From: Gavia stellata
Taxonomy: Eukaryota; Chordata; Aves; Gaviiformes; Gaviidae
Direction: 5' to 3'
Length of the DNA: 64,000 nucleotides
Assembly: GCF_030936135.1 (NCBI RefSeq)
Contig: NC_082594.1
Span: forward strand, 105,315,020-105,379,019
Below, piece by piece: positions 10,856-25,271 of the stretch. The first letter of the stretch is position 1. Each line of letters begins with the position of its first letter. The position numbers and the translations under genes are program-made. The notes beneath the pieces are model-generated. The model was not told where the DNA came from. It was given only the letters and a program-made list of their open reading frames with translations, and searched no databases.

Positions 10856-13050
10856 GAATGATAGAGTCATAGAATAGTTTGGGTTGGAAGGGACCTTTAA
10901 AGGCCATCTAGTCCAACCCCCCTGCAACGAGCAGGGATATCTTCAACTGGATCAGGCTGTGCAGAGCCCCGTCTGACCTGACCTCACATGTTTCCAGGGA
11001 TGGGGCATCTACCACCTCTCTGGGCAACCTGTTCCAGGGGTTCACCACCCCCATAGTAAAAAAATTTATTCCGTATATCTAGTCTAAAACTACCCTCTTC
11101 TAGTTTAAAACCATTACCCCTCGTCCTATCACAACAGGCCCTGCTAAAAAGTTTGTCCCCATCTTTCTTACAGGCCCCCTTTAAGTACCAAAAGGCCACA
11201 GTAAGATCTCCCCGGAGCCTTCTCTTCTCCAGGCTGAACAACCCCAACTCTCTCAGCCTTTCCTCATAGGAGAGGTGTTCCAGCCCTCCCATCATTTTTG
11301 TGGCCCTCCTCTGGACCCGCTCCAACAGGTCCATGTCCTTCCTGTGCTGAGGGCTCCAGAGGTGGATGCAGGACTCCCGGTGAGGTCTGACCAGAGCAGA
11401 GGGGCAGAATCACCTCCCTCGACCTGCTGGCCATGCTTCTTTTGATGCGGCCCAGGATACGGTTGGCCATGTGGGCTGCGAGCGCACATTGGTGACACAT
11501 GTCCAGCTTTTCATCCACCAGTACCCCCAAGTCCTTCTCTGCACGGCTGCTCTCAATCCCTTCATCCCTCAGCCTGTATTGATACCGGGGGTTGCCCCAA
11601 CCCAGGTGCAGGACCTTGTATTTGGCCTTGTTGAACCTCAGGAGGTTCACGCGGGCCCACTCCTCGAGCTTGTCCAGGTCCCTCTGGATGGCATCCCGTC
11701 CCTCAGGTGTGTCAGGTGCACCACTCAGCTTGGTGGTGTCTGCAGACTTGCTGAGGGTGCACTCGATCCCACTGTCTTATGTCATTGACGAAGATATTAA
11801 ACAGTACTGGTCCCAGTATGGACCCCTGGGGGACACCACTTGTCAATGATCTCCATCTGGACATTGAGCCGTTGACCGCTACCCTCTGGGTGCGACCATC
11901 CAACAAATGCCTCATCCACCGAACAGTCCACATGTAAAATCCCTATCTGTCTAATTTAGAGAGGAGGATGTTGTGGGGGACCGTGTCAAAGGCCTGACAG
12001 AAGTCCAGACAGATGACATCCATGGCTCTCCCCTTGTCCGCTGGTGTAGTCACACCATCACAGAAGGCCACTGGGTTGGTCAGGCAGGACTTGCCCTTGG
12101 TGAAGCCGTGCTGGCTGCCTCGAATCACCTCCCTGTCCTCCATGTGCCTTAGCCTAGCTTCTAGCAGGATCTGTTCCATGATGTTCCCAGGCACAGAGGT
12201 GAGGCTGACAGGTCGGTAGTTCCCAGGGTCCTCCTTTCTATCCTTTTTAAAAATGGGTGCAATGTTTCCCTTTGTCCAGTCACCGGGGACTTCACCTGAC
12301 CGCTATGACTTTTCAAGTAGCATGGAGAGGGGCTTGGCAACTACATCAGCCAGTTACCTCAGGACTCTGGGATGCATCTCGTCAGGTCCCGTAGACTTAT
12401 GGATGTTCAAGGTTCCTCAGGTGGTCACAAACCTGATCGTCTCTTACAGTGGGAGGGCCTTTGCTCCTCCAGGCCCTGCCTTGAGGTCCATCCACTCGAG
12501 AGGTGTGGGAAGAGAGGTTGCCAGGGAAGACTGAGGCAGAAAAGTTGCTGAGTACCTCAGCCTTCTCCTCGCCTGTTGTTACCAGTTGGCCAGTCTTGCT
12601 CCTTGGGAGGGCTACGCTTTCTTTGTCCTTCCTTTTCTGGCTGACATACCCGTAGAAGCCCTTCTTACTATTCTTTGTATCCCTTGCCGAGTTCAGCTCC
12701 AGCTGTGCCTTGGCCTTCCTGACACCATCCCCACACAACCGGGCAGTGTCCCTGTACTCTTCCCGGGATACCTGTCCCTGCTTCCACCGCCTGTGCATTT
12801 CCCTCTTGCTCTTTAGTCTGACCAGCAGGTCTCGACTCAGCCATGCCAGTCTCTTGCCTTCCTTTTTCTGAGTTCTTACACCTGGGGATCGAGAGCTCTT
12901 GGGCTCTATGGAAAGCGTCCTTAAAGATCTGCCAGCTCTGTTCTGCTCCCTTCTCCCTGAGGGCAGTTTCCCAGAGGGTCCTGTTGACTAATTCCTTCAA
13001 CAGCTGGAAGTTTGCTTTCCTAAAATTCAGGGTTAGATTCCTTTCTACTT
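10856..13050 (-). mobile_element. CR1 LINE, 5'-truncated and frameshifted, with ORF2 remnants
   Basis: About 2.2 kb of the 3' half of a CR1 element in antisense orientation to APP. The element's 3' end is at 10856, with tail octamers (agaat/catagaat on this strand) next to the gggttggaagggacc block. On the minus strand the ORF2 protein appears in pieces from several frames: about 12397-13000 (region before the reverse transcriptase core), 11943-12194 (motif [12 protein letters not shown], the RT motif A region), 11712-11933 ([19 protein letters not shown], the RT motif B region), 11264-11650, and 10984-11334 (C terminus). The YADD catalytic motif cannot be read intact in one frame. Full-length CR1 is about 4.5 kb, so the 5' half including the endonuclease is missing. 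It is a dead copy. The 5' edge near 13050 is approximate. Confidence 0.95.
10984..13000 (-). pseudogene. CR1 ORF2 (reverse transcriptase) pseudogene remnants
   Basis: This is the coding part of the CR1 copy above. Functional CR1 ORF2 encodes an endonuclease plus reverse transcriptase that copies its own RNA at the target site. Here only the RT and C-terminal portions remain, split by frameshifts and stops into at least five pieces on the minus strand. Neighbouring pieces join in the right order but not in one frame. Examples are the shift between the [16 protein letters not shown] segment near 11.45 kb and the [20 protein letters not shown] segment near 11.3 kb. No product is expected. Confidence 0.9.
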
Positions 13051-16000
13051 TGGCATTGTCTTTTGTTTCTCATAGTGGTATAATAACGTTGTGGGGAATT
13101 TTTTTCTTTTTCTTGCTAGCCTTAACACCTGAAAAGCCAGTTTCCGCTTTTCCATGTGCAGAGCATTTTTCATAATCCTGATGCCATCTCTGAGCTGTTG
13201 ATGTGAATGTTTCACCTTTCACTGCTAGTCTGTCAGGCCTGTTTGAATCCAGGCTGAGGAAACATCTGTTTAAAAATCAGCGCTTGCCTGGTTGGGTCAC
13301 GAACGGTGTTATTTCGTTGACGGGGTGGGATGAGCTGGGTCGACGGGAGAGAGGTGGATGCCTGTGATGGGCAGTTCTTGTTGTTCGGTGGGGGCGGAGG
13401 CTTGTGGTATCGATGTGTGTTGGCATTGCACATGGAGCTGCTGGCTCGCCATGGCCAACAGGCTTCATTAAGCCCCTGCTTTATTATGGGGGGGGCTTTC
13501 CTTTGGACAGAGGATTTAATGCCTTTCTGAAGGTGTTTGCAAGAAAATCCCATGAACAGCTGAGCTTGGAGTGAAAATGTAATCTCTGATAAAGAGCAGA
13601 GTAAAATTAAATCGAAGCATTTTACTTTGAAATCGCTGTCTAAACTATTTATGAAAACATATTTAAGTGAGACTTAGGATTTGTCAAACAGCTTTAGATT
13701 AATTTATAGCTACAATACAAATTCCAAACTACTAAGTTCCTGTTTAAACCTAACAAAACTTCTGTGGGCAATGGGCAAAAATATTGACGGTCGAGACTCA
13801 GACTCTGAAAACTGAGGCTGACAGATGTTGCTCAGCTCATCTGAACTGGCCCTTTTCATTTGAGTGGGGCTGCGCATACTTGAATATAAATGCATGCATA
13901 AATGTTTGTAATGTGTTTTAAGGAAATTGTATCTCTTAACTGATAAGAGGAAGAAAGCTTTAATTAATCTGTCACTTAAAAGAAAAATTTTGACTAACAA
14001 AAGCCTGTTATGTACTCCTTTATAAGCAGAATGCGACTTAGATGGTGCTATTGACTTGTGAGACTCAACAGTAATGGGTTAGGAGGCTGAGTTTTCTATT
14101 GTTGCTGTAAAACTGGTGTTTGACACTGAGGCTGGTAATTAAGTGGCCTCCTTATTTTAAAGAGGGACGTTGAGGCCTGGAGCCCCTATGGAAAATGGGC
14201 CAGGGGAAGGATTAGCATTGGGTGAAGCTGGGGGTGCCCACCTTGTGCTCCTCGTGGTTTCCCCCCTGCCCCAGGCTCCTCCTCTGCTCGCACCTCCTGC
14301 CCCCTCGCCACCCTGCGACCGAGCAGCAGGGCTTTGCTGCTTGTTGAGTTTCGGTAAACCCAGCATGGATTTGAGGTTACCTTGTTGTGTGCCGGATGTG
14401 GTTTTGGGGAGTTGAGCCCATCCTCTCTGAGAAGGGCTGAGGGAAGAGAGGGCCGGGACAGGAATTAGTGGCTTTGAGTAGAGGGAATTTAAAAAAAAAT
14501 AAAAATTAAACGTTTTTTAATTCCAGCTCTGGAGATAAAACCAGATGAGAAAACCAATCTGTAATTTATCAAAAGGAATATGTAACAGTGCCTTGGTTGC
14601 CTCCAGAAAGAGGAAATACCAGGGAAGGAAGGGCATGCCAAGTACCACTGTCTGGAAGGCATTCAGATAGGAAACCGGGGACATGTTTCATGAACTGAGA
14701 AGGGAAATAATATTTTTTGCCTCCTGATGTGAAGACTGCGCAACTGATTTTCCAAAGAGGTAAATACAAGATGTTGGGCTCCATCGTGGTAAACAGGAGA
14801 AATATAATAGCCTGTGATGTGCAGGAGGTCAGATCAGGTGTTCTCTGTTCAAATTGTGGGATTTGAATTCTGTACCCATGGGGAACTCCCAGTGCCCTTA
14901 AACACACACCCTGAGGGGAATACAGCGGTGTCCAGTTATACAAGGTTTCGTAGCCAGTAACACTGTTTGCAAATACAGCATAAGTTATTTGCTTGTTGAT
15001 TTTAGGATACGAGTTTTGATATTATCAGAACATAATTAAGCCTTAAACTTGATTTTTTTTTTTTTTAATCTGTTGTGAGTTAAGATTTTCTGTGACAAAC
15101 TGCTTAGCATGGTTTGGGATTTCACAGATAAAAATGTATTAATATTTGCAGAACTATTCAAGGAAACAGTTGGGAAGTGTTCTTAGTGTTAAATAGTAAT
15201 AAAAAATGAATGGTAAGTTTTCTGAACCCTTTAAAAGGTTTAGGTTTTTTATCAGTCCTGCTGAAACAAAAGACCCTGGAGCTGGACACCGTCAGGCTGG
15301 GCTGGTTGGGTGTATTTCCCATGCTGCTGGGTAGGGACAAACTGTATCTGCTCACAGCTGTCTTTGCTCCATGCATTCAGCCCAGCTCTGTGGCTCTCCA
15401 AAACAGAAATTTTAAAGAAAGAAAGAAATGTTTTTTAAGGACATGGCTCGAGTTATAAATGGCCTTAACAGATAAGCAGTACTTACGCATTTTCAAGTGT
15501 TCTCATTTTTTAAATGACCAAGTCTGCAAAAGAAAAATCCTTGGGAGGATGATCACTAAATAATGTATCTTAGGAGCAGTACCTCCCCAGTGTTTCTGTA
15601 ACAGCTGAGGCTGGTGTAAAAGGCCACATGAGCCTTTGGAGAATGCTGCGTTTGAAGTGGAGCGCAGATTTTGTTTATGTCCATTACTCACTTCTTTTTA
15701 ACTACAGGGAATCATTTGGGTAAGGAAAATATTTAAAATTTGAGGAATTGGGCACATCAAAATTCTCCAAGTTAAATTTCAGTATGGTACCCTTGCCTCA
15801 GCTGCCAGCAGCTCTCACTGGAATTAGGCTTCTGGCAGAGTATGAGCTTGTCCAGGGAGATGAAAGAAAACTGAAGTAATTGTGGGCCTCTTTGCTTATC
15901 TCGCTGCTCCATCAGAGTATAATTTGTTTTGTTTGTAATGTGCTTGTCTGAAGTCTTAAGATCTGCTTTGAATTCTTGCCTTTACATTGCCCTTTGCAGA

Positions 16001-19000
16001 AGCGTGGCTGGGGAGACCTCCTGGGTTCTCCCTCCCCTCGCCCAGCACTGGCGTTCTGGTGCTGTTCCTCTCCAGCTCTCCTGCCTGTCTTGGCCGATGG
16101 GCGTTGTCAGGAGCCGTCCCTCCGGGGCTTGAGGAGCTTTTGGGTGTCTTCCACACGAATGAAAATTCCTGTTCTTATTTACTATGCAGTCAAAAAACTT
16201 TTGTAAATCTTGTTAGATTTGTCTTTGGGTCAGTGCTGTGTCTGTCAAGTCTTTTTTGGTATTCAGCTGCTTTTGTCTTGCTCTAGCAGTTTCAATTCTT
16301 GTTTTGGGAAAAACAGTGCAGTATAATGTTCACTTAAAAAAAATAAATCAACAATAAAAAGCAAAATCCACCCCAAAGAAACACCCCCTACCCCCTGATT
16401 CTCACTCTAGCTGTCTTTGAGAAGCATATGGTGTTGCTGGCTTCCTAAATCAAAGACTGCTTTTAATCATGTCAGCAGCCACATTGCTGGTCTGCCTGAA
16501 GGTGATCTGCAAGGGAAGAAAAACAAGAAGACCTTTTATGCTGCTCTGTGGCGTACGTTCTAAAAGCCAGACTAAATGGGTTTCCCAAGTTGATGGGAAG
16601 AGGCCATAAACAACTTACTGAGTGTTTTTGGAAAACTAGTGAATCTCTCACAAGAATCAAGTGGAAGAGTAGGGAGAAAGCCTTTAATTAGCACTTCCTA
16701 ATTAAAATGCTTATAGATTTTGGGTAACGCATACCTTGAAGAATCAACCTTCTACTGCTTTGTTTGAATTAACAGTATATGTCGTAGGATACTAAGTCGT
16801 CTTGCTAAACCAGGCAGTACAGAAATCCAGAACTGATGGGGGTTTTTTTTGAGTCAAAACGTTCAGAAAAGAAAGGGGAAGTATTTTTAGCCAACTGTTC
16901 CCGTGACTTCAATTACATGTCATAAAAAAGCACACAGAAATCCCTCCAGGAAGTGTCTCTGTGTTTTCAGTCCTATGTAGTCAAATCAGTTACGGCATCT
17001 AAATTGGTAAAATGTCGAGAACATCGAAGGTTTTGAATTGTGTGTGCCACATCCCCCTTGTCGTTCTGCTTGTGCTTTGAAAGGAGAAAACATACCTGGG
17101 GCGAGAACAGCGTGCAGGCTGTGGGTAGCCAGCCTGCCCTGTTGGGACGTGGCCCTTTAAGTCTGTAAGAGATGCTTTGCTGTGTACGATTTTTGCCTTT
17201 TCCTTTAGGAAACTGGGGACGGCACAGCTTTCTGAAGAACTTCCTTTAAAATAATGTTATATTGTTTCTAGAAATGTTACTTTGGAGGCTTTGTTTTAAT
17301 TGGAGGTGGAGAAGGGGTGGGTATCACTAATTGCAAGTTTGGTATTCTGTCTACACCCTTAGGTTTTTCAGAGAAGGTTTATCTCTGTAGTCAGTAAAGC
17401 TGAGCGTGAAGAACAGAAGATAGAAAGAGCATAGAAGTGAAATAGGGGTTGAGCACCTGCAGAGTTAAACTGAATCTTCGTATGTCTTTTTACACATATT
17501 TGTACAAATCTGTGCTAGTGATTTGTTTTAGTCTGCTTAGAAACTTCCCCCCCCTTTGTCTTTTCCTCTCAGATGTGAAATGATACTTTAAAAGTTTCTT
17601 AATTAAAAAACCCAACCAAACCAACCCATGAATTTTGGGTTTGGTGGGGTTCTTTTTGGATGGATTTTTTTGTGGTTTTGTTTGTTGGTGTTCGTTTGTT
17701 TTGTTTGTTTTTAACCCAACCCTTAGTAGCTCCCTCTCTGATGTACTTTAAAAATATTCTTGAAACTTCCCAGACTGATTCTCCTGTCTTTGTCGGATCA
17801 CATGTATTGTATTAAAAAGTGTTTCTGGTGCCCAGAATAGTAAATGTTGTTGGTGGTTTTGTTTTTGGTCTTAGCCAGGTTTGTGTACAGTAAATGGTGT
17901 TAGTTATGTGCAATGCCTAGATTTGGTTTAAGCTTGCAAGCTAGATTCCCTTGTAAGTAACAATAATGGGCAAGTGGCTTGTAAACCAACAGCTGACAGG
18001 TTAATTGCATGAGTTTCAATATACCTTTTTTTTTTTTAAAAAAAGAAAGAAATGGAAAGGATATAATGGCTTTGTTTTCAAAAGCAGCACTCTGGTTATG
18101 AATTTGTGTTTGCAGAACAGGGTAAATAATGCTGTTCTACAGCTTACATTGTTTTGATTAGTTGTTCAGAAATGCATTATTGCTGGATCGTTGGCATTTG
18201 CAACAGACAGCTGGGATTTTTTGAGAAATTACTCACAGCATACCACAGGAGTGTTGGAAAAATGAAATTTTGTTTAGACATAACTAAAAATGCAGTATTA
18301 ATGGAGAGTTTGTAATTTGGAATAAGAGTGCTTCATCTCAGTGAGGCTCTACTGTCCCCTCAATCTTTAGTAAATTTTTAATTTTGTAGTTGGTTACCAT
18401 GCTGATGCAAGGGATGTTATGACTTGTGTAAGGAAATAGGCTGGTTTAATTTTGTAGACATGGGTATAGATACTGCATTTTTTTTTATACACACAGGTTT
18501 ATTTCTTTTTAATAAAAATGTATGCTTTTATGTAATGGTAGTTGTTACTGTTTGGTTGGTTGTTTTTTGTGTCCTTCCGTCCCCCCCCGCCCCCGGTGGG
18601 TTGTTAGATCCATGTACATAAATCCATAACGCTTCACCCCACTGACAGGTTTAGTAACTGAAGTTATCTGCAGAACTAATTCTGAGTTAGAGAATGGATT
18701 TGGTTGCCTGAAACTCTTTGAAATATGTAGCCCACTTGTACTTGAAGGTATACATACAACAAATATTTTGTTAATGTTGGGTTAGCAGACACACCCATGT
18801 CTCAGGGTGGATTTCTCTCTCTTCCCAGTTCTTAATGATGGGAGGAGATGGGGAAGATGCGTTAAAATTACATGCTTTGCTTGCAGTAATTATCACTAGG
18901 AAAGGTGATGTGCAGTATGTGCCTGTGTTGGCTTTGGTGCTGGAAAGTCTTACTAACTTGCGTTCAGTCTGCTTGGCATGTGCTCTGCACCGTCGCTGCT

Positions 19001-22000
19001 ATGCCTGCCACCTCTGCTTCTTGGTTTCTGCCTCCCTTCTTCGGTCCTCATCCTCGAAGCTGCGGTGCGAGCCACGGGTTTCTGCTGTGTGCCACGACCA
19101 TCTTCCAGAAGCGCCTCTCTTGACCCCACTGCAGGGATGGTGTTTCTGCCATCCTGCTTTAATTTTTGGTTTGCGGTAGCGTGTGGGTGTACGTGACTCG
19201 AGTGGTTGTTTTCCCTTCTCTGCGTGTGAGCACATACAGTTCCCACACACAATTTTTCTGAGGTGTCAGAAGGAAACGATTTTCTCCCAATGAAGCTTTG
19301 CTCTTAAGATGATGTTCTTCTGAAGTGGGGGTGAGCAAGTGTCTACTGATTCCCTTCTCCGAGGGAAGTGATGTCGGACCAAAGAGTAGGCTCTGGCAAG
19401 GCACTACATTTCCCCTACTAGCCGCATCTTTTTGTCAGCTTTGCCCGTACGTTAGGAGGTGAGGCACTCCCAAAGTTATTATGGCTTTGAGGGAGACTTT
19501 TTTTTTTCTCCCCAACAGATACCAGTTCTGAAAGAATTTATACTACAAGGCAGTGGTTCTCGGTTTGCCAGCAGGTCTGATAGGTCTGTGGACTATTTCT
19601 AATAACTTTGCAAAAGTAAGTGAAGGAAAAAGACCAGCTTCCATAAGCCTGTCTCTTTTGCACTAGGATGTGCATTTCATGCACCTATTTTTAGAGCCTC
19701 TTGGGAGGTGGAAGCAATCGTGCTGAGCCTTGTCTGGCTGTGTGGCACATGCTGCTATCAGTTGATAAACCCCATTGAAAAGGCGTGTTAAGTCTTGAAG
19801 GGGAAAATATCACAGTGAGCGTAGAGGATGGAGTAGGTTTGTGTTGTGGTACGGGGTGGGTTGGTGTAGCGCTTTGGTTTCAAGAAACTTAAGGAGTCTG
19901 ATTTTGGTGTTTCCTTTTGATTAAAGTTGGTGGCTTTATGCTGTGCCTACATCAGCATTTATGTTCAAATCACAAGCGTGCGCGAGGAGAAGGTGTTGGT
20001 GGCCTGACTCGCTGTGCTCGGAGCTGTGCTGCAGGGTGGCCTTGGGGCATGTGGGCTGGCTTCTTCCACGGTAGAACTCAACCAGATGTTCTCCAGGAAC
20101 ACACCTGAAATGTGCTGGCCCCTCACGGACGCCCACGCCACGTAAATGGACTAGATGTGATTGGAAGTGAAACGCACCGAGGACTAGTGGAAACATAGCT
20201 GTTCTGCTCTGCAGGTCCTCTCCGTGTCTAACGTAGCTGTAGCCGCAGAGGTGGCGGGAGGGACAACATCTTCCAGCTGTGATAGCTTGTAAGGACGCTC
20301 AGTTTGTCTAAGGTGGCGTAGTCACTGAACCGTAGTGAGAAATGTAACAGTGCACACTGAAAAGAAAAATGTGAGTATCAAAATACTTTGGAAATGTCCT
20401 TGTGACTGGTTGGTGTAATGCAAAGAGTTGCTGCCTTTCTGTCTCCCAGTGTCACCTCTCTAATAAAGGCACTGGGGCTGCCGTGTCCATGGCCAGAAGC
20501 TGTGGTTACACACCGCTGTCCTTCTGTTAAGGCTCCAAATGAAGGGGGTGGGGGATATGGTCTTAAATAGTGGTTGCAAAGGGAAAAGTTCAGCTTGATG
20601 ATAACGTTTTTTTGCACCTCTCTTCTTATAGGGGCAAAAAATGGTATACGGCCATTTGGGAAAGACCGATTAAAGCAATCCGTAGCTTTCACAAAGCACT
20701 TAGTGACTCCTTCGTGTAATCTACAAGTGCGTTCCTCCGAGGGCACGGTCACATCCGCTGTTGCAAATGGGTTGGCGCTGAGGAAATGTTCTGAGCGGGC
20801 ATGCGGCTGGGACCCAGGCTCCCCAAACATCCCTTCCTAACCTCAAGGGGTTTGTTGTTGTGTTTGTCATTTAAAGGAGAAGTGCAAGAGCAGGAAACAG
20901 TTTCCTGCCTCTTTTGGGGTAGTTGCTGCTTTCTCATTTGGCTGCAAAGTGGATATTTTAATAATATTTTGATATGGTTTGTATGTTATGTTTGGATGGA
21001 GGCTAAAGCTGGCAAAGCTCGATGCCTAACCTGCACGTGTGTGTGTTTTTGGTTGTTTATTTTTTTCTAAGTGCTGACTATTTGGAATCGCTAATGAAAT
21101 TCAGAGAAATTATTGCTCATTTAACTTGAAGCTAGCCTCTATATTTTTTCTTGTGGTTTTTTTCTTGGTGTTTTTTTTTTTTTTTTTTTATTTTAAATCC
21201 TTGCCAAGTCAAGGCACCATCTTTTTGGTGAAGATGTTAACACCTTCATAGATCTGAAAATAAGACCCTTGCTAAAAGAGTTAATGACCATAGGGTAGAA
21301 ATACAAAGCTTATTGTAGGTGGAATCCGAACAGTCTGAAATGGCACTGCAGGCTGTTGGGGTTGCAAACAGTGCTTGTGCTTCTGTGTTGATGTGTATGC
21401 ATACTAAAGATAACTAATGCTAATTATGGCTAGCTGTAGAGTGCCTGTCTGAGGGAAGAGTCAGGTGGACAGGGCTCATTAGTATCTCTGAATTTGTATT
21501 TGCTCACTTGAGTGGAAAATGTAAGCCTGGAGTTATCTTACCCCCTCCCCCCCTTTAATAAATAGTACATTGCCTCTTCTCCTGTAAAGGTGTTCGTTAA
21601 ATTCATCCTGCTAATACTATCCTAAAGTTTATCTCTGGAGGATTATCAAAGGTGGAGTGTAGCAGCTCAGATAATAACTGAGATGTGACTCTTTGCTCTG
21701 ATAGTTTGTGTCTGCACAAGCAAATGTAACGTCAGCTCCATGGCATCAGGCAAGATCATAAGAAGAGTGGTTGTGCGTGTGTAGGGTTGGACGCTCCATC
21801 TCTCAGTGGGAAACCCAACAAACAAAAGCATTTCTAGAAAATGAAAATGTTACCCAATTAGAAAAATAAATAAACCCCACCCTGACTTTTTTTTTTCTAT
21901 AGGTCTGTGAAGGTTTCCAGGACTGTATCTGTATTTTCGTGCTCTTTTGCTGAAAGTTGTGATGCTGGTAAATGACTTTACTTTCCAATATTATGCTGTT

Positions 22001-25000
22001 CTGTCATCTTCTTCAATGATGACCTAAATTATTTTTCTGCTTTCATCTTTTTACTTCTTCCTAAGAACAGCATGGTTAGGTTTAGCAGCGCAGCTCAGAT
22101 GTTATGTTTGAGTTGAGGTAGTACTTAATCATCTTTTAAAATTGCCCATTTGTAATTAATTTATGGTCAGATACTCAGGTGGCTTGCAGAAAAGTTGATG
22201 ATAATGCTCTAGCATCATGTATTTTTCAGAATTTTTAGCAAAGTAATTAAAATGCTACTTACCTATTCTTGTGTTTTTCTTAAACTAACAAATCTGTTAG
22301 GAGTTTCCAGCTGTCATTTAAATTTTTTTAGATTTGCTTAATACATAAAATTAAGAAGGAATATAGCTATCATAGTTTCTGTAATTTCAAAAACTTTTAA
22401 TGAGCAACTTCCCCTTTATGGAAATGTTTTGTAGTGTTGCATAAAAATTTTACAATCAAAGGTCTTGAAAAGGAGAGGTTTGGACATCACTGCAGTGTCC
22501 TCCTTCTTCAACTGCTGTAGGTGTTTCCCAACATGATGCTTGGAAGTGCAAAAATGATCAAGGTACGCAATGCAAGAAGGGTAAACCATGGTCAGTTATT
22601 GTCATCTACGTGATAGTCCCAGTTTGATGTTTTGCTGCTAAATATGCTAATTTTTTCTTAATCACCTGGAGACCTTCACTTTTTAGTCTGCTAGGAATAA
22701 GGCATAAATATGCATTATGTGGGATCTGTGCTCTCATGGCAGAACATTTCTCTGCTAATTAGGTATCAGATGTACCAATGGTAGATACTTAAAACAGTGA
22801 AGTTAAATGAGTGCCAATTGCAAATCTGGTCTTGCAGGTGGAATAAAGGACCGAGTATAACTGAAGATTTTTCTGTGCTGACTATGCGTTGTGTATCTTG
22901 AAGCTGAATGTACTGTGAATGTGTACAGCATGCACATGTCTTTAGCCACTGTAGCACCGATTTCCAGTGTGGCTTCCTCTGTCATTGTTATTGCTGGAAG
23001 AGATATTCTGTCTTACCTGTAATTGCAAATAAATCGGGCTGACAGAGATGCTGCTAGGCTGGGCTCTGCTGCGTGTCAAGGCCTTGGAAATGAGAAAAGA
23101 TTGGAGCTGTAAGAGTATGAAGAGGAACAGCTGGATATGGCAGCTCGCATCTGAGTGGCAGGCTTTTCTTTTGCAGAAAGAAAGCAATGTTTTCCGAAGT
23201 GTAATAAACCTTAATGCGTGCAGTAATATTCTCATCAAAGCATTACTTTTACTCGTGGTTTTCAGATGTTTGCTGGAGTTGCGGTTGCAGCTTATTAGGT
23301 TGGCAGTGAAGGGGAAATATGTGGAGGTGGCTGACAAAAAGCAAATGTTGAGTTGCTGTTCTTGAATGAGGATGAGATGAAGAGTCAAATGTTCTGCCTG
23401 TCTTGGAGGGAAATGTCTTAGCGCTTTAACACTGAAACCTAGGCTACTGGCTTTGGTCAGAATTTGGTTCTCTAGAGGGTGATCTTTGGTCTCTGTGAAT
23501 TTGTGGGAGCAGAAATTTTGCAAACCAAGTTCATGCAGTTGCTGTTATATGAATAGCGTGAAGTTACTAAGATTTGGTAGTGATAGGCACTGATGTATTA
23601 TTGCAGGGATGAAGAGACTGAGGCAAGGGCTTTATACAGTAGTCATGATGGGTTTAAATTTAAGTTTGTGCCACTGTCCATCTTCCCCAATTAGATTTGA
23701 ATAGCCTAGTGAAACCTAGACTGAGGTTGTTTGTGATTCAGGGTACAGAAAAATGAGATCTGAAATTTGATGATGTAGAGGAAATGTTTGACTTGATAGC
23801 TGCACTTCTAAATCTAAATATACTGGAATCTCAGCACTCTGTCTGACATGAAAACACTTCCTATTTATGTTTCATTTTAGGCTTTAGTGCGTCACACAAG
23901 ACTATTCGTTTGCAACTTCAGCACTTGTAATTTGTTGAGGGCATTGCTCCGTGTTTTATGATGATGTCAAGGGAGGTAAATAGCATCAGTCACGCGCTCC
24001 GATGGATACAGGCCTGGTGGCAGAGCAGGGTGCATGGGTCTGAGGCGGTGCCAGCCTGTCTGGTGTGCACATGCTGTTTCAGACCACTCTGCTGCTCGAG
24101 GAGTGAAGAGCATCATATGCAAGCCATCCGGGATAGTAGAGACCACAGGTGGCTAGTTTTGGGGGGGTGGGATAAATAAGCATGTCCACTTTGAAGGCAA
24201 GGGTGGGTCCTGCCAGCCTGGGAGTCGACCTTCTTTTCTGCACTTCTACTGTGCCAAGTTCATCCTGAAATGGGAAGAAACTGCGCTGAAAATAAACATA
24301 GCATCGTTGCATGTAAGGTTATATGCTGTGCTTAAGCATGGGAGTTTTGGGGTCCTGTGGGATGCAGTAATTGTGCAAGTAGTACTCAAGGTGGTTTAAG
24401 TCTTGAAGTTGTAACTAGCCAACGCTTGTACAGCAAGCATTAATAGTAGTTTTTATTCCTTTGCCACAGCTGAAGCTAAAATGAGCGTAAATGAGAAGTA
24501 CTAGGAGCTGCTTCAAGTTTTGCATCTAGTGGGTGCTCAAAATAATTCTGTTCCTAGAGGTATATAGCGTTTTGTATGGCTGCCTGACACTTACGGATTG
24601 TCCTTCTTGGAAGAACATCTATTATTACTGCTGTACCTTTATGTTTTCTTTTGATTTGGGATAAAAATAAGATGTTGGAATCATGTTTATAGTCAGGAGT
24701 AGTAATAAGAAGAGCAGCCAAAATCAGGCTTTTTTATGTCACTGACTTCACTTTCAATGCTGTAGCTATAAAAAAACCCAAAGTAGTTGTTTCCAGTTGT
24801 CATTTTTAGGGCAATAGTCAGTGTCGCATCTGGACAAGAGAGCGAAGAGGTTTCTTGTTTACTGTACTGTGAATTCCCATGTGTGCCTGCTAATAATTCC
24901 TACAGAAATGCCTGATAAAGTCACCATTATATGTTCCCCTGTACTCGGGGAAGAAAGACTGGAAGAACGTTCAGGTGAGAAGTGAGCCTTAAGTAAATTT

Positions 25001-25271
25001 GAGAGACGAAGTGGCTTTAGTCTCTGTTTCCTTGCTGTAAGAGTATAATTTTTGATAAGCATTTACAGTTTATACCAATATATTAAGGGATGATGCCACA
25101 GCCAGTTAGTTGTATGACTGTCCTGAAGCCTGTCTTTAGATAAATTTGGTGGGTTTAATCTATTTCCCACACACTCCCTTTTCCGTAGCGATATAAGCGT
25201 AGAGTCTGCATCATAATCAACGCTGTGTAAAACATTCTAATTTTTTGAACACCTTGTGTGTTTGCTGAAAC
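13051..25271. other. Intron 1 segment, no recognised gene
   Basis: About 12 kb of ordinary intronic sequence with short homopolymers, including T14 at 15053-15066 and T19 at 21171-21189. There is also a G/T-rich low-complexity stretch at about 17634-17715 that can pair imperfectly with the A/C-rich string just before it. No coding exon, RNA gene or transposable element was recognised. Confidence 0.5.
21171..21189. repeat. Homopolymer T19
   Basis: Nineteen consecutive T residues within a longer T-rich stretch. It is likely length-variable, and no retroelement body was recognised beside it. Confidence 0.85.

Noticed and set aside
13492..13501. ggggctttcc, a perfect NF-kappaB-type decamer in intron 1
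   Set aside because: Single short motif in a G-run context with no other regulatory signs. Expected by chance in a window of this size.
22942..23523. 193-codon minus-strand open frame in intron 1
   Set aside because: No recognisable domain, Ser/Leu-rich without motifs, and no splice or regulatory support. Chance length is plausible in 64 kb of six-frame sequence.
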